Positions 44,136 to 53,524 of a DNA stretch of 64,000 bases are shown here, piece after piece. Both the position numbers and the translations under genes were made by a program. A model generated the notes under the pieces. It saw nothing but the letters and a program-made list of their open reading frames with translations. It ran no database searches and was not told the origin of the DNA. Every line of letters starts with the position of its first letter. The stretch's first letter is position 1. The DNA is from Affinundibacterium seohonense (GTDB lineage: Bacteria > Pseudomonadota > Gammaproteobacteria > Burkholderiales > Burkholderiaceae_D), in NCBI RefSeq assembly GCF_014284305.1, contig NZ_JACOFW010000023.1, positions 1-64,000 on the forward strand, read 5' to 3'.

Positions 44136-45489
44136 CCCATGGGCTCAGACTAGAATATTCACCAAACAAAGCTTCGGAATCGGCTGACAAACCGCCTAAC
44201 GCAAAGATCATGCCGTTTCGTGTGACAGGGTCAAACATAAAACCGGAATTCAAACCATAGGCTTCACCCAAATGTCCAAAACCAGTGAACGACGGCGTCT
44301 GCCTGACTAAGCGATCACCATAATGTGCCGCGCTAACGTCGGTAAAATGTTGAAAGCCCAAACTCCAAGATAGAAACATACCACGATCATTATCGCCGTT
44401 CTTGCGTGCCGCATCGTAGCGCCATTGCACCTGCAATAGTTGTGCGACGCTGGCAGGCTGCAATATACGCACGCCATCAAGCTCACCTTGATTCATCAAC
44501 ATTTGCATTAAGCGCGCCAAGCCCCGCACAGTGGTGCGAAGTCCACCTTGCGGACTAAAGAGGCTCGCATTTGCGCCTAACACATAGCTGTCTATCCCAG
44601 CTCGCTTGAGCGGTGCTTTGCCGCGATAGTCATCGACTTGAACGATCCACGGCCCACTTGGATTCCACACAGTGTCATGTTCTTTTTTCTTGCGATAAAG
44701 GACGGCGACATTGGCGAGTTCTTCCACACTCAATTCCTCAGGATTGTAGCCACCGGCCATACCCAAAGGACGCAACAACTGATCGCGCATGAAATGATCA
44801 AAACGTTGACCACTCACTGCTTCCATCACCGAGCCGAGGATGCCCCAATTCAAATTAACGTAGCGAAAAAAATGTCCGGGGGCATGCGACGATTCTTGAC
44901 TGGCCTTATCCCATTGTGACCCGTCGCCGTAATGCGCTCCGCCCGGCACCAAGAAACTCTTCAAATTGACCTTGATTGGAAAATTGTAACCAGCATCATC
45001 GCGCAATGACGAGGTATGGCTCAACAACATACGGGTAGTAATCGGCGCAGTAGGAAAATGAGGATTGCGGATCTGAAAACCGAGATAGCGACTAATGTCC
45101 GCATCCAGATCGAGTTTGCCTTGTTCAACCAAAATCATCGCACCAACAGCCGCCACCATCTTTGACACCGAGGCCATGCGGTACAAGGTCTGATCATTAG
45201 CCAGCATGTCTTGCGCAGCATCCTCAGGATGAATATAACGACGACCAAATTGGTTTTCGTACACCACCTTGCCCTGCTTGATCGCGATCACGGAAAGACT
45301 AGCCAGAGCTTGGCTTGGGTGATTGACAGTTTGCTGTAGAACTTGATCGGTGTTTTGCGTCATGGGCGTACTCCTTTGAGGCGGCGACATCGCTTGTGTC
45401 TGCTCGTGGCAAGTCAGGGCAAAGAAAGAAAACAGCAGCATGGCTGCACTTTTTTTGTGGGTATCGTTCAGGCTGAGTAGCGTAGACAT
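44089..45489 (-). CDS. Beta-lactamase-fold serine hydrolase (class C-like)
   Basis: A 466-residue protein of the beta-lactamase/DD-peptidase superfamily (S12). After a signal-like segment (MLLFSFFALTCHEQTQA) come SxxK in MASVSKMVAAVGAMIL, YxN in FFRYVNLNWGIL and an HxG-type motif in FTGFGHLGEAYG. Members include AmpC, D-aminopeptidases and esterases. Sequence alone does not show antibiotic resistance. Lying four bases after a D-Ala-D-Ala dipeptidase gene it probably acts on D-amino-acid peptides from murein. The 3' end is partially duplicated downstream. Confidence 0.85.
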   Translation of the reverse strand: MSTLLSLNDTHKKSAAMLLFSFFALTCHEQTQAMSPPQRSTPMTQNTDQVLQQTVNHPSQALASLSVIAIKQGKVVYENQFGRRYIHPEDAAQDMLANDQTLYRMASVSKMVAAVGAMILVEQGKLDLDADISRYLGFQIRNPHFPTAPITTRMLLSHTSSLRDDAGYNFPIKVNLKSFLVPGGAHYGDGSQWDKASQESSHAPGHFFRYVNLNWGILGSVMEAVSGQRFDHFMRDQLLRPLGMAGGYNPEELSVEELANVAVLYRKKKEHDTVWNPSGPWIVQVDDYRGKAPLKRAGIDSYVLGANASLFSPQGGLRTTVRGLARLMQMLMNQGELDGVRILQPASVAQLLQVQWRYDAARKNGDNDRGMFLSWSLGFQHFTDVSAAHYGDRLVRQTPSFTGFGHLGEAYGLNSGFMFDPVTRNGMIFALGGLSADSEALFGEYSSLSPWEERILSALYAEIIKD

Positions 45490-45493
45490 ACGA

Positions 45494-46093
45494 TTAATCG
45501 ATTCTTAAGTAAGTTTGCCGAACCACATCGGGATCGCCAAAATTAAAATGCCACCATTCACTATTAATGCCACGAAACCCAGCACCAAACATGGCCTCGC
45601 GCAATAACTGACGATTTTCGAATTGACTAGGTGTGAGCGTGCCATTGGCCAAAAATTCTAGTTCCTGCTTGGGGTGCGATTTCTCTACCAATGCATCAAA
45701 TCCTGTTCCCATATCGAGCTCTTGCCCATGTTCATCGAGTATCGTCACGTCCAAGGCCATACCAAAAGAGTGTATAGAACCGCGCGCAGGATCGGCGACA
45801 TAAGAGCGCAAAGTGGTTCCCTCTAAATGCTTCCATAACATTTCTTGCACCCGATGCGGACGCAAAGCATCGAGTACCACCAATCGATAAGTCGGTTGTT
45901 TGGCGCGCAAGATCGCGACCGCATCGACTAGTCCTTGTGCCGCTTCCCTATGCAGCCAACGACAATCTAAACTGCCATAAAGATCGCGTCCAACAAAATT
46001 GTTATCTCCTACGTAACGCAGATCGATGACAATGCCAGCGATGTCATCAAGGCGTTTAAATTCAGCGTGATCTTTTATGTCTTCACACAACAT
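45494..46093 (-). CDS. ddpX: D-alanyl-D-alanine dipeptidase (M15D, DdpX/VanX-like)
   Basis: A 199-residue zinc dipeptidase. The metal motif SxHxxGxAxD is seen in GSIHSFGMALDVTI, with the catalytic glutamate and third ligand in SEWWHFNFGD. The N-terminal IVIDLRYVGDNNFVGRDLYG also matches VanX/DdpX. It splits D-Ala-D-Ala. No vanH, vanA or vanRS is nearby, so it is a catabolic enzyme like E. coli DdpX, not a resistance determinant. It lacks a signal peptide, so it acts in the cytosol on imported dipeptides, consistent with the Dpp-type transporter. It forms an operon with the serine hydrolase. Confidence 0.92.
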   Translation of the reverse strand: MLCEDIKDHAEFKRLDDIAGIVIDLRYVGDNNFVGRDLYGSLDCRWLHREAAQGLVDAVAILRAKQPTYRLVVLDALRPHRVQEMLWKHLEGTTLRSYVADPARGSIHSFGMALDVTILDEHGQELDMGTGFDALVEKSHPKQELEFLANGTLTPSQFENRQLLREAMFGAGFRGINSEWWHFNFGDPDVVRQTYLRID

Positions 46094-46248
46094 CTAGGTT
46101 TTCCTTATTGGTGGCGTTGCTCAGCTTGGCTTGATTGGCGCTAGATTGAAAAATTCAAAAGCAGGATAAAGGCGGTGGATATGCCCGACAAATGAAAATA
46201 ATCATAGTCGCCATAACATCAAGGTATGACTCAGGCACCAGCTACCGA

Positions 46249-47271
46249 CTACCCCCTCTGCAAGCGTTGACTGGATTTTGCCAAGTAAAACCATTCTTCA
46301 TTTTTTTTAGCATTGGCGTCGGGGAAAATAATTCTGGCATCCATCTCGGCTCGTATTTCAGTCCCGTCGTCACGTACCCCGATAACGTCACCTTGTTTGA
46401 GCGTATCAAAACTCGCCCAAGCGCGGACAAAGCGATCATCGTCATGCTGTTTATCGACGACTTCATAGATCCGTAAAGTCTCCATGTCACCAGGTGCTTC
46501 ACCTGTCGGTACTTCATTCATCGGCGCAGCGATCAATTGCAAGCAAGCCATCGCGTTGATGATGGCCTGATAAGCAATCTCCTTCGACTTTGGGTCTTGA
46601 TGTTGGCCACATTCTAAGGTGAGTGCGTAGCCGCCAACGCTGCGCATATACTCGGTGGTCCCCATACCAAATGCGGCATCAATGGCGCAACTCGGATCGC
46701 CATCTTCAACAGTGATTTGATCACGCCGCCGCGCTACGCCTTTCGCATACGTCGTCAACCAACCATCAACAAAACGCTGTACGCCCAAAGCTTGTGCTAA
46801 TTTTTCTTCTTGCGCGGAGAAACTAAAGGCTTCAATTTCACCTTGATTATTTTCAGGGCCGACCATAACAAAGGCCTGCCCTTCACCGCGAAACGAATGC
46901 AAATCCAACAGGACTTCATGTTGCTGCATCAAAGGGCATAGCCAATTGGCGACATGATCTTCAAATTCTTGCGGCGTCGATGTCGGACGTAAGCGCCGGT
47001 TTAAGTTGCGATCGCCCTCACGCTGCTGACGCTGATAGGCAAGCGGATTCGCCACTGGCACAAACGTCACGCTGCCACGCTGAAGTAAAATTTCCCCAGA
47101 TTCGATTTGCGCCATCACTCTCCGTATCGCTTCGGTGCCACAAATCTCATTACCATGCACTGCGCCGGTGATCAACATCCGCACCCCAGCTTGTGGTGAA
47201 GTGAAATTGTGACTTTGAAAATGCAAGGATGGGCTTAACTCGCCGCCTGCCGCTGGTTGTGTTGATGTCAT
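46249..47271 (-). CDS. M14 family succinylglutamate desuccinylase/aspartoacylase-like protein
   Basis: A 340-residue zinc hydrolase of the AstE/AspA branch of M14. Zinc ligands are in ITGAVHGNEICGTEAI (H and E) and LLDLHSF (H); a conserved arginine/asparagine pair is in EGDRNLNRRL. The C-terminal ~90 residues form a small beta domain (IYEVVDKQHDDDRFVRAWASFD). The start at 47271 is preferred over a GTG eight codons upstream. The substrate is uncertain. MpaA, the murein tripeptide amidase, is also M14, so a role on gamma-D-Glu-DAP bonds is possible here, but the sequence does not prove it. The spacer to ddpX is 155 bases. Confidence 0.8.
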   Translation of the reverse strand: MTSTQPAAGGELSPSLHFQSHNFTSPQAGVRMLITGAVHGNEICGTEAIRRVMAQIESGEILLQRGSVTFVPVANPLAYQRQQREGDRNLNRRLRPTSTPQEFEDHVANWLCPLMQQHEVLLDLHSFRGEGQAFVMVGPENNQGEIEAFSFSAQEEKLAQALGVQRFVDGWLTTYAKGVARRRDQITVEDGDPSCAIDAAFGMGTTEYMRSVGGYALTLECGQHQDPKSKEIAYQAIINAMACLQLIAAPMNEVPTGEAPGDMETLRIYEVVDKQHDDDRFVRAWASFDTLKQGDVIGVRDDGTEIRAEMDARIIFPDANAKKNEEWFYLAKSSQRLQRG

Positions 47272-47621
47272 AAAGCTCTCTCTGAAATTTGGCACGCAAT
47301 CCTCACAAGCGCTGCTCGCATCGCGCTCAATCTATTGCTGATCGACGCACCTAAACCTCTGGTAGATATTGTTGATATGTAGCAAGCATTTTCCCAGAAA
47401 AAAGCAGGTTCCGCGAGTCACTTTTCCTCGGCTATCCATACATTAAGGTTATGGCACTAACGCTTCTTTTCATTGTTACGCAAAGCTCTTCACACTTAGA
47501 CTAAACGCATCTCACCTGAGGTTTGCTTCTAACTTTACAAGTGTCTTACTCATTTCCCTAGATGCAGAAACATCGGCAATGTAGTCAGTCAATGTCTTTA
47601 GCTCGTTTTGGATACTTTATT
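47272..47621. other. Spacer between divergent M14 and cyclodeaminase-like genes
   Basis: About 350 bases with no gene. It should contain the two divergent promoters. I see no strong hairpin or convincing operator. Confidence 0.4.
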
Positions 47622-48536
47622 ATGCACATGATTACCGACCAACAGGTCGCTCAAGTCTTGACTATGCGCGAGGCAATTGATGCGCTACGTCAGGCGTTCA
47701 TTCAATTTGGCAATGGCGCTGGTGCCGTCTTAGCTAGAGGACGCGCCACCGCAGAGTTTGAAGGCCGCGCAAGCACCATCAGTGCGATGGGGGCCGCCTT
47801 GCCTGGAACGGATGTAGTCGGTACCAAGGTGTACTCGACCGTCAATGGCCAATTCAATTTTGTGATCGTCCTATTTTCAGCAACAACTGGCTCTTTATTG
47901 GCGACGATGCAAGCGAATCAACTCACCAGATTGCGCACAGCAGCAGCCACTGCGCTTGCAGCTGAAAAGTTAGTGAGAAAAGATGCCCGTGTTCTGGCAA
48001 TTTTTGGTAGCGGTGTGCAAGCACAGGCCCATATCGAAGCCTTGCTATTGGTGCATCCCTTCACCCAAGTTTTGGTTTGTGCGCGTAGCAACGCCCAGCA
48101 GTTCGCAACCGACATTACCGCCAAGTACAAAATACCAACCGCGGTGGTTGATGCCATGACCGCAGCATCGACTGCAGACGCCATTGTTACTTGCACCCGA
48201 TCTAATGAGAGTTTGTTCGATGGGAACTTAGTCAAAGCAGGCTGCTTTATAGCAGCGGTCGGCTCCAGTAAACCCATCGCGAGAGAAATCGACGATACTT
48301 TATTGTCTCGCGCCGCCCGCATTGTGGTGGAATGGTTGCCTGCGGCAAAGGCCGAAGCGGGCGAGTTTGTGCGAGCCGCCGCCGGTATTATCGAAGACGA
48401 TAAAGTCGTGGAACTAGGTCACGTACTAGCAGCCAACGAGGTTCGCAATGACCATGACATCGTGATTTACAAATCGGTCGGCATTGGTCTTGAAGATATC
48501 GCGATTGCCAAATTGATAGTTGATAAAATTGGGTGA
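47622..48536 (+). CDS. Ornithine cyclodeaminase/mu-crystallin family protein
   Basis: A 304-residue NAD(P)-binding enzyme of the OCD family. The Rossmann site is LAIFGSGVQAQAHIEALLL, preceded by NQLTRLRTAAATALAAEKLV; GKVYSTV-like and AVGSSKPIAREIDD segments are also typical. The family includes ornithine cyclodeaminase, archaeal alanine dehydrogenase, and imino-acid reductases. Next to amino-acid-releasing murein enzymes, an alanine or DAP-related dehydrogenase activity is possible; the sequence does not decide. ATG 47622 is taken because the conserved fold starts there; the frame is open 20 codons further upstream. Confidence 0.82.
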   Translation: MHMITDQQVAQVLTMREAIDALRQAFIQFGNGAGAVLARGRATAEFEGRASTISAMGAALPGTDVVGTKVYSTVNGQFNFVIVLFSATTGSLLATMQANQLTRLRTAAATALAAEKLVRKDARVLAIFGSGVQAQAHIEALLLVHPFTQVLVCARSNAQQFATDITAKYKIPTAVVDAMTAASTADAIVTCTRSNESLFDGNLVKAGCFIAAVGSSKPIAREIDDTLLSRAARIVVEWLPAAKAEAGEFVRAAAGIIEDDKVVELGHVLAANEVRNDHDIVIYKSVGIGLEDIAIAKLIVDKIG

Positions 48537-48636
48537 AATTTTGTGTGCAATACGTTCGTTTCGATTTGACTCGCCTCAAACGATCAAACGCTAAGTATTC
48601 AACTTCGACATTGTTTTCTAGGAAGCTATCGTATTT

Positions 48637-49644
48637 ATGGAATCGACCACAAGCACCATGCCAGGACAGCATCGCCCACAAGCGATCAGCGCGACTGGTT
48701 TGGGGATAGACATGGGCGGCACGCAAACCCGTTGGGCCTTAGCGGATGAAGCTGGCACTATTTTGTCGGAAGGTGCAGTCGATGGCGCGACCGCTTTGCA
48801 ACTAGGCAATCTGGCTGGGCAGGTGGCACTACAAGCTTTGTTTTCTTCAATTGCCCAACAATTACAACGTGCGACAGATCTGCGCCACGAGATTTTCTCA
48901 CTACAAGCAGGACTGACTGGCTATAGTGGTGATGCGACCGCAGCAAAGCAGATGTTGAGTTCACTCTTTGCGCTACCTGAGAACGCTATCCACATCAGTA
49001 ACGATATTGAAATTGCTTACCTCGATACCTTTCAACCGGGCGAAGGTTACCTTGTTTATGCTGGGACGGGATCGATTGCGGCCTTCATCGATCAGGCAGG
49101 CAATTTTCATCGTGCAGGCGGTCATGGCTATGTGTTGGACGATGCTGGCAGCGGGTATTGGATCGCCCGCGAAGCACTCAAGCGCATTTGGCGAGAAGAG
49201 GATTTTCACCCTGGCGCATGGCGCTCATCTCCCATGGCGACAGCAATGTTTGCCCTAATTGGTGGCGAGGAGTGGAAGCATACGCGCGAATTTATTTATC
49301 AACGATCGCGCGGCGAAGTGGGTAAATTGGCTTTAGCACTTGGCACAACCGCCGACATGGATAGAACTGCTTACACCATTTTAGAAAATGCGGGTATCGA
49401 ATTGGCGCGTTTGGCACGTGCCTTGTGTCACCGGTTTGGCCAAAAGCCCATCGCCTTGTCAGGGCGTGTACAAGAACTACATCCGATTATTGCCGAAACG
49501 ATGAAAAAGCACCTGCACGATACCAGCGACCTCCGACTCTGCGAAAATCTCGGTCATCACAGTGCGGCCCGCATCGCAGCATCGCGCATCCCACAAGGTC
49601 CTGAACGCATCGCTGTTCGCACCGAACAAATCAATCGCACATAA
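48637..49644 (+). CDS. N-acetylglucosamine/N-acetylmuramate kinase family protein (BadF/BcrA type)
   Basis: A 335-residue sugar kinase of the NAGK/BadF ATPase family. The phosphate-1 motif is GIDMGGTQTRWAL; YAGTGSIAAFID and GHGYVLDDAGSGYWIAREAL follow, as in NAGK. MurK of Clostridium, in the same family, phosphorylates both MurNAc and GlcNAc at O6. With MurQ in the same locus and no MurP, this kinase would supply MurNAc-6-phosphate. It is followed after 24 bases by the amidase gene, in an apparent operon kinase-amidase-carboxypeptidase. Confidence 0.85.
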   Translation: MESTTSTMPGQHRPQAISATGLGIDMGGTQTRWALADEAGTILSEGAVDGATALQLGNLAGQVALQALFSSIAQQLQRATDLRHEIFSLQAGLTGYSGDATAAKQMLSSLFALPENAIHISNDIEIAYLDTFQPGEGYLVYAGTGSIAAFIDQAGNFHRAGGHGYVLDDAGSGYWIAREALKRIWREEDFHPGAWRSSPMATAMFALIGGEEWKHTREFIYQRSRGEVGKLALALGTTADMDRTAYTILENAGIELARLARALCHRFGQKPIALSGRVQELHPIIAETMKKHLHDTSDLRLCENLGHHSAARIAASRIPQGPERIAVRTEQINRT

Positions 49645-49668
49645 ATACTCATAGAATCGACCATCGAC

Positions 49669-50475
49669 ATGAAATCTCTACTAGTCTTATTCCTTAGCTT
49701 AGGTCTACTCAGCGCGTGTTCAACAACGCGACCTTTTACGATGGATCAGCTCAATACCTCGATCACGGCGAAAAGCCAGGCGAGTCGCGCCCGGTTTTTA
49801 ATATTGCACTACACCGCTTTAGATCAAGCGCGTTCCTTGCACGTGCTAACAGAACAAGCTGTCAGTAGTCACTATTTGGTGGGCGACGACCAACCCAACA
49901 CGGTCTACCGATTAGTCGATGAATCGCGCATGGCACTCCACGCGGGTGTCAGTAGTTGGAAAACACACGCGCAACTCAATGCCAGTTCGATAGGCATAGA
50001 GATCGTTAATTTGGGATATGTAGAGACGCCGACGGGACGGCAATACCAAGCCTTTCCGCAACAACAAATTGATACGGTGATTACCCTCATCAAGGACATC
50101 GTGGCACGGCATGGCATCAAACCAGAAAACATCTTGGGACATGGAGAAATAGCGCCCCAACGCAAGCCAGATCCGGGACCGCTCTTCCCTTGGAAACAAC
50201 TTGCAGACGCGGGTTTGATCGAGTGGCCAAACGCGGACGCGGTAGCAGCTCAATTACTGATCTTTCAACAAGCCTTGCCCGATGCTGTTTGGTTTCAAAC
50301 AAAATTAGCTGAGATTGGCTATGCGACACCCAAAACTGGCATTTGGGATCAAGAGAGCAAAAACGTCTTAATCGCTTTTCAATGCCGCTACCGACAACAC
50401 ACATTTGACGGCATACCAGATGCAGAATCTGCCGCCTTGTTAGAAGTCATCACGAGCAAGAAAAAACTTCCATAA
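49669..50475 (+). CDS. amiD: N-acetylmuramoyl-L-alanine amidase lipoprotein (AmiD-like)
   Basis: A 268-residue lipoprotein (lipobox LLSAC at residue 17). The amidase_2 domain has zinc ligands in ILHYTALDQARS, SRMALHAGVSSW and HGEIAPQRKPDPGPLFPW, matching E. coli AmiD. A C-terminal peptidoglycan-binding domain (IGYATPKTGIWDQESKNVLIAFQ) follows from about residue 205. It cuts MurNAc-L-Ala bonds on the inner face of the outer membrane, releasing stem peptides. Two lipid-anchored or secreted murein hydrolases (this and GHL10) in one locus suggest coordinated attack on glycan and peptide. Confidence 0.92.
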   Translation: MKSLLVLFLSLGLLSACSTTRPFTMDQLNTSITAKSQASRARFLILHYTALDQARSLHVLTEQAVSSHYLVGDDQPNTVYRLVDESRMALHAGVSSWKTHAQLNASSIGIEIVNLGYVETPTGRQYQAFPQQQIDTVITLIKDIVARHGIKPENILGHGEIAPQRKPDPGPLFPWKQLADAGLIEWPNADAVAAQLLIFQQALPDAVWFQTKLAEIGYATPKTGIWDQESKNVLIAFQCRYRQHTFDGIPDAESAALLEVITSKKKLP

Positions 50476-50485
50476 GCGTGACAAT

Positions 50486-50992
50486 ATGAGCTTGATAATT
50501 TTAGAAGAACTAGGAATCGCTGAGGAACTCATACAGCGACGTGGCTTACCGCTGCATGCTGAGGAAAGCGACTTGATCGTGGCAGAAACGCAGCAAGATG
50601 GTCGAACATTTTTGTTGACACCAGCGACCGCCCAGGCTTGGCATGCCATGAAACACCAAGCATCGATAGACGGCATAGACCTAGTGATGATTTCTGCCTT
50701 TCGCAGTGTCGAAAGACAGGCAAGCATCATTCGTGACAAGATCACTGAGGGATGTGAGATCAACGCCATACTCGAAGTCTGCGCACCACCCGGCTATAGT
50801 GAGCACCACACAGGACGCGCGATTGACATTGCCTCGATTGACGATCCACATTTAGAAATTCGCTTTGAGCTTACACCGACCTTTGATTGGCTCACAAAGC
50901 ATGCGGCACAATTTGGTTTCTCTATGTCCTATCCGAGAGAGAATCCTTTTGGATTCCAATATGAACCTTGGCATTGGTGTTTTAGGCCTTGA
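50486..50992 (+). CDS. D-alanyl-D-alanine carboxypeptidase, VanY-like (M15B)
   Basis: A 168-residue zinc carboxypeptidase. Ligands are in YSEHHTGRAIDIAS (SxHxxGxAxD) and YEPWHWCF (ExxH-type). VMISAFRSVERQASII precedes them, as in VanY. No signal peptide is seen, so it probably acts in the cytosol on imported peptides, or is exported by another route. It removes terminal D-alanine from stem peptides. It starts 10 bases after amiD. There is no van regulon nearby. Confidence 0.88.
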   Translation: MSLIILEELGIAEELIQRRGLPLHAEESDLIVAETQQDGRTFLLTPATAQAWHAMKHQASIDGIDLVMISAFRSVERQASIIRDKITEGCEINAILEVCAPPGYSEHHTGRAIDIASIDDPHLEIRFELTPTFDWLTKHAAQFGFSMSYPRENPFGFQYEPWHWCFRP

Positions 50993-51571
50993 AGTAGGAT
51001 GACTATTCAGCCCGCTACAGTAAGCTGTTTTCTTCATGATCCAGATCCATGCTTCAAGGGCTTAATATCGAATTTTGCATAAAAAAGAGAAGTTTTCTTT
51101 TTTAAATATTCTTTTTCTTCCATTAAATTTCTGCTTCCAAATCTTCCCAAAGCGCGACATAGCCCAGCTGATCAAGAATGGCATTGTCTGCTGGAATTTC
51201 CCGTTTTTTAACCGAGCGCTGAAAGAAGAGGTAGAGGAAACGCACAAATCTGATTTGGATTAAATCACCGCGTTGAGCATTCCCTCGGATGACAATGCAA
51301 TCTACTAACCAGACACGGTCCGTTTCTCTGTGGACGAAAGTAGTTTTGCTATTGCAAGTCGTTGGCCTACCACTTACCGACTGAATTAGGGAAAATCCAG
51401 AATAGTCACAAAGTTGATATGTCGGACTTAAATAGCGGCATGACCTGTCTCTTATCTTACAATAAGTCAGTCATCAGTTAGAACCACATCGCGGTGAATT
51501 TAGTGAATTGACCTCAATCACTTTACAAGAATTTTCGAGAAAATCAACGAATTGGAAGACTCAAATTTATG
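50993..51571. other. Spacer between vanY-like gene and glmS terminator
   Basis: About 580 bases of AT-rich sequence. Frames of about 60 codons exist on both strands at 51062-51263 but look like nothing I know and lack good starts, so I do not call a gene. No repeat or RNA was recognised. Confidence 0.4.
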
Positions 51572-51610
51572 CAAAAAAGCCCAAATTTGAATATCTCAAA
51601 TTTGGGTTTT
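51572..51610 (-). terminator. Intrinsic terminator of glmS (bidirectional)
   Basis: Perfect 11-bp arms CCCAAATTTGA and TCAAATTTGGG (51580-51590 and 51596-51606) with a 5-base loop. On the minus strand the hairpin is followed by CTTTTTTG, a good U tract 85 bases after the glmS stop codon. On the plus strand four T follow, so it may also stop transcripts from the murein locus. Confidence 0.8.
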
Positions 51611-51694
51611 GAAATCTACTTTTTAAGTTTACGACTCTAATATCTAGTTCACGACATTAATTGCAAAGAATACTTGTTTTTGAACGAACCGCGC

Positions 51695-53524
51695 CTATTC
51701 GACTGTGACGCTCTTTGCGAGGTTACGAGGCTTGTCTACATCTGTCCCACGCGCTAACGCAGTGTGATACGCGAGCAATTGCAAAGGCACAGTATGCAAA
51801 ATCGGTGACAACATGCCGTAGTGTTCTGGCAGGCGAATCACGTGTACGCCTTCGCTTGGGGTAATGCGTGAGTCGGCGTCGGCGAAGACGTAAAGTTCAC
51901 CGCCACGGGCGCGGACTTCTTGCATATTCGATTTGAGTTTTTCAATTAGCGTGTCATTTGGTGCGACGGTGACTACTGGCATGTCTTTAGTCACTAAGGC
52001 TAGTGGGCCGTGTTTGAGTTCGCCTGCTGGGTAGGCTTCAGCGTGGATATAAGAAATCTCTTTGAGTTTTAATGCGCCTTCGAGTGCGATCGGGTAATGC
52101 AAACCGCGGCCTAGGAATAAGGCATTTTCTTTGCGTGCGAATTCGTCTGCCCAGGCGATGATTTGTGGTTCCAATGCGAGGACTGCGGTGATCGCAACTG
52201 GTAAATGGCGTAGTGCTTTGATGTGATCTTGCTCTTGCGTTTCACTCAAACGACCTTTGCTTTGTGCTAGTGTCAGCGCCAATAAAAACAAGGCTGCGAG
52301 TTGTGTGGTGAATGCTTTGGTCGATGCCACGCCAACCTCAACGCCTGCGCGTGTGATGTAGGCAAGCTCGCACTCGCGTACCATGGCGCTGGTCGAGACA
52401 TTGCAGATTGTCAGGCTGTGCGGCATGCCGAGTTCGCGTGCGTGTTTGAGTGCTGCCAAAGTATCTGCCGTTTCGCCACTTTGTGAAATGGTGACGACCA
52501 AACTCTTTGGATTTGGCACGCTGTCGCGATAGCGATATTCACTCGCGATTTCTACGTTGACTGGAATTTTGGCGATGGATTCTATCCAATACTTTGCTGT
52601 CATGCCTGCGTAATAACTGGTACCGCAAGCGAGGATGAGGACATTGTCGATCTCTTGAAACACGCGGTAGGCTTTATCACCAAACAACTCAGGCATGATG
52701 TTGGTGATGCCTTCTAAAGTATCGCCTAATGCGCGTGCTTGTTCGAAGATTTCTTTTTGCATGTAGTGACGATACGGCCCTAGCTCTGCCGCACCCGTAT
52801 GGGCGTGCACTGTGCGCACTTCACGCTCTACTTGTTTGCCATTCACATCGGCGATCCACACGCGTTGTAATTGCAAATCGACGACGTCGCCCTCTTCCAA
52901 ATAAATGATTTGATCGGTGGTGCCTGCCAATGCCATGGCATCGGATGCCAAGAAATTTTCGCCTTTACCAACGCCGACGATTAATGGTGAGCCTTGGCGC
53001 GCACCAACTACGCGGTGTGGTTCATCACGACAAAATACGGCAATTGCATACGCGCCAGTTAAACGCTTGACCGCTTGTTGTACGGTTTCAAATAAATCGC
53101 CGCTGTACAAATGATCGACTAGGTGGGCGATGACTTCCGTGTCGGTTTGACTCTCGAATACATAGCCCGCTTGCGTGAGTTCTGCGCGTAGCTCTTCGTG
53201 GTTTTCGATAATGCCGTTATGCACGAGTGCGATGCGGGCGTTGTCGCCATTGCGAGAAAAGTGCGGATGCGCATTCGCAGAGGAAGGCGCACCGTGAGTC
53301 GCCCAGCGTGTGTGCGCAATGCCTGTGAATCCTGCCAAACCAGTTTGCTCAACCTGCGCTTGCAGTTCAGCCACACGTGAAGTGCTGCGTGAGCGCTGCA
53401 ATTTGCCATCCACATGCAATGCCACGCCGCAGGAATCGTAGCCGCGGTATTCGAGGCGCTTAAGGCCTTCTAACAAGATAGGAGTGATATTGCGTTGTGC
53501 TACTGCGCCGACGATGCCACACAT
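51695..53524 (-). CDS. glmS: Glutamine-fructose-6-phosphate aminotransferase (isomerising)
   Basis: A 609-residue enzyme that makes glucosamine-6-phosphate from fructose-6-phosphate and glutamine, the first step to UDP-GlcNAc. After Met1 comes the nucleophile cysteine ([12 protein letters not shown]). The glutaminase domain has [18 protein letters not shown] and [12 protein letters not shown]. Two SIS domains follow, with [27 protein letters not shown] and [14 protein letters not shown]; the C-terminus is [11 protein letters not shown]. Full length. It is divergent from an Lrp-family gene, which might regulate it. No glmS ribozyme-like structure was recognised in the 183-base upstream region. 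Confidence 0.97.
   Translation of the reverse strand: MCGIVGAVAQRNITPILLEGLKRLEYRGYDSCGVALHVDGKLQRSRSTSRVAELQAQVEQTGLAGFTGIAHTRWATHGAPSSANAHPHFSRNGDNARIALVHNGIIENHEELRAELTQAGYVFESQTDTEVIAHLVDHLYSGDLFETVQQAVKRLTGAYAIAVFCRDEPHRVVGARQGSPLIVGVGKGENFLASDAMALAGTTDQIIYLEEGDVVDLQLQRVWIADVNGKQVEREVRTVHAHTGAAELGPYRHYMQKEIFEQARALGDTLEGITNIMPELFGDKAYRVFQEIDNVLILACGTSYYAGMTAKYWIESIAKIPVNVEIASEYRYRDSVPNPKSLVVTISQSGETADTLAALKHARELGMPHSLTICNVSTSAMVRECELAYITRAGVEVGVASTKAFTTQLAALFLLALTLAQSKGRLSETQEQDHIKALRHLPVAITAVLALEPQIIAWADEFARKENALFLGRGLHYPIALEGALKLKEISYIHAEAYPAGELKHGPLALVTKDMPVVTVAPNDTLIEKLKSNMQEVRARGGELYVFADADSRITPSEGVHVIRLPEHYGMLSPILHTVPLQLLAYHTALARGTDVDKPRNLAKSVTVE

Noticed and set aside
44089-50992. 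Antibiotic resistance cluster (VanX, VanY, beta-lactamase)
   Set aside because: No vanH, vanA ligase or vanRS genes are present, and the neighbours are murein catabolism genes. Catabolic roles explain the set better.
51062-51263. Overlapping 60-codon frames on both strands
   Set aside because: AT-rich, no ribosome site or recognisable domain; likely chance.
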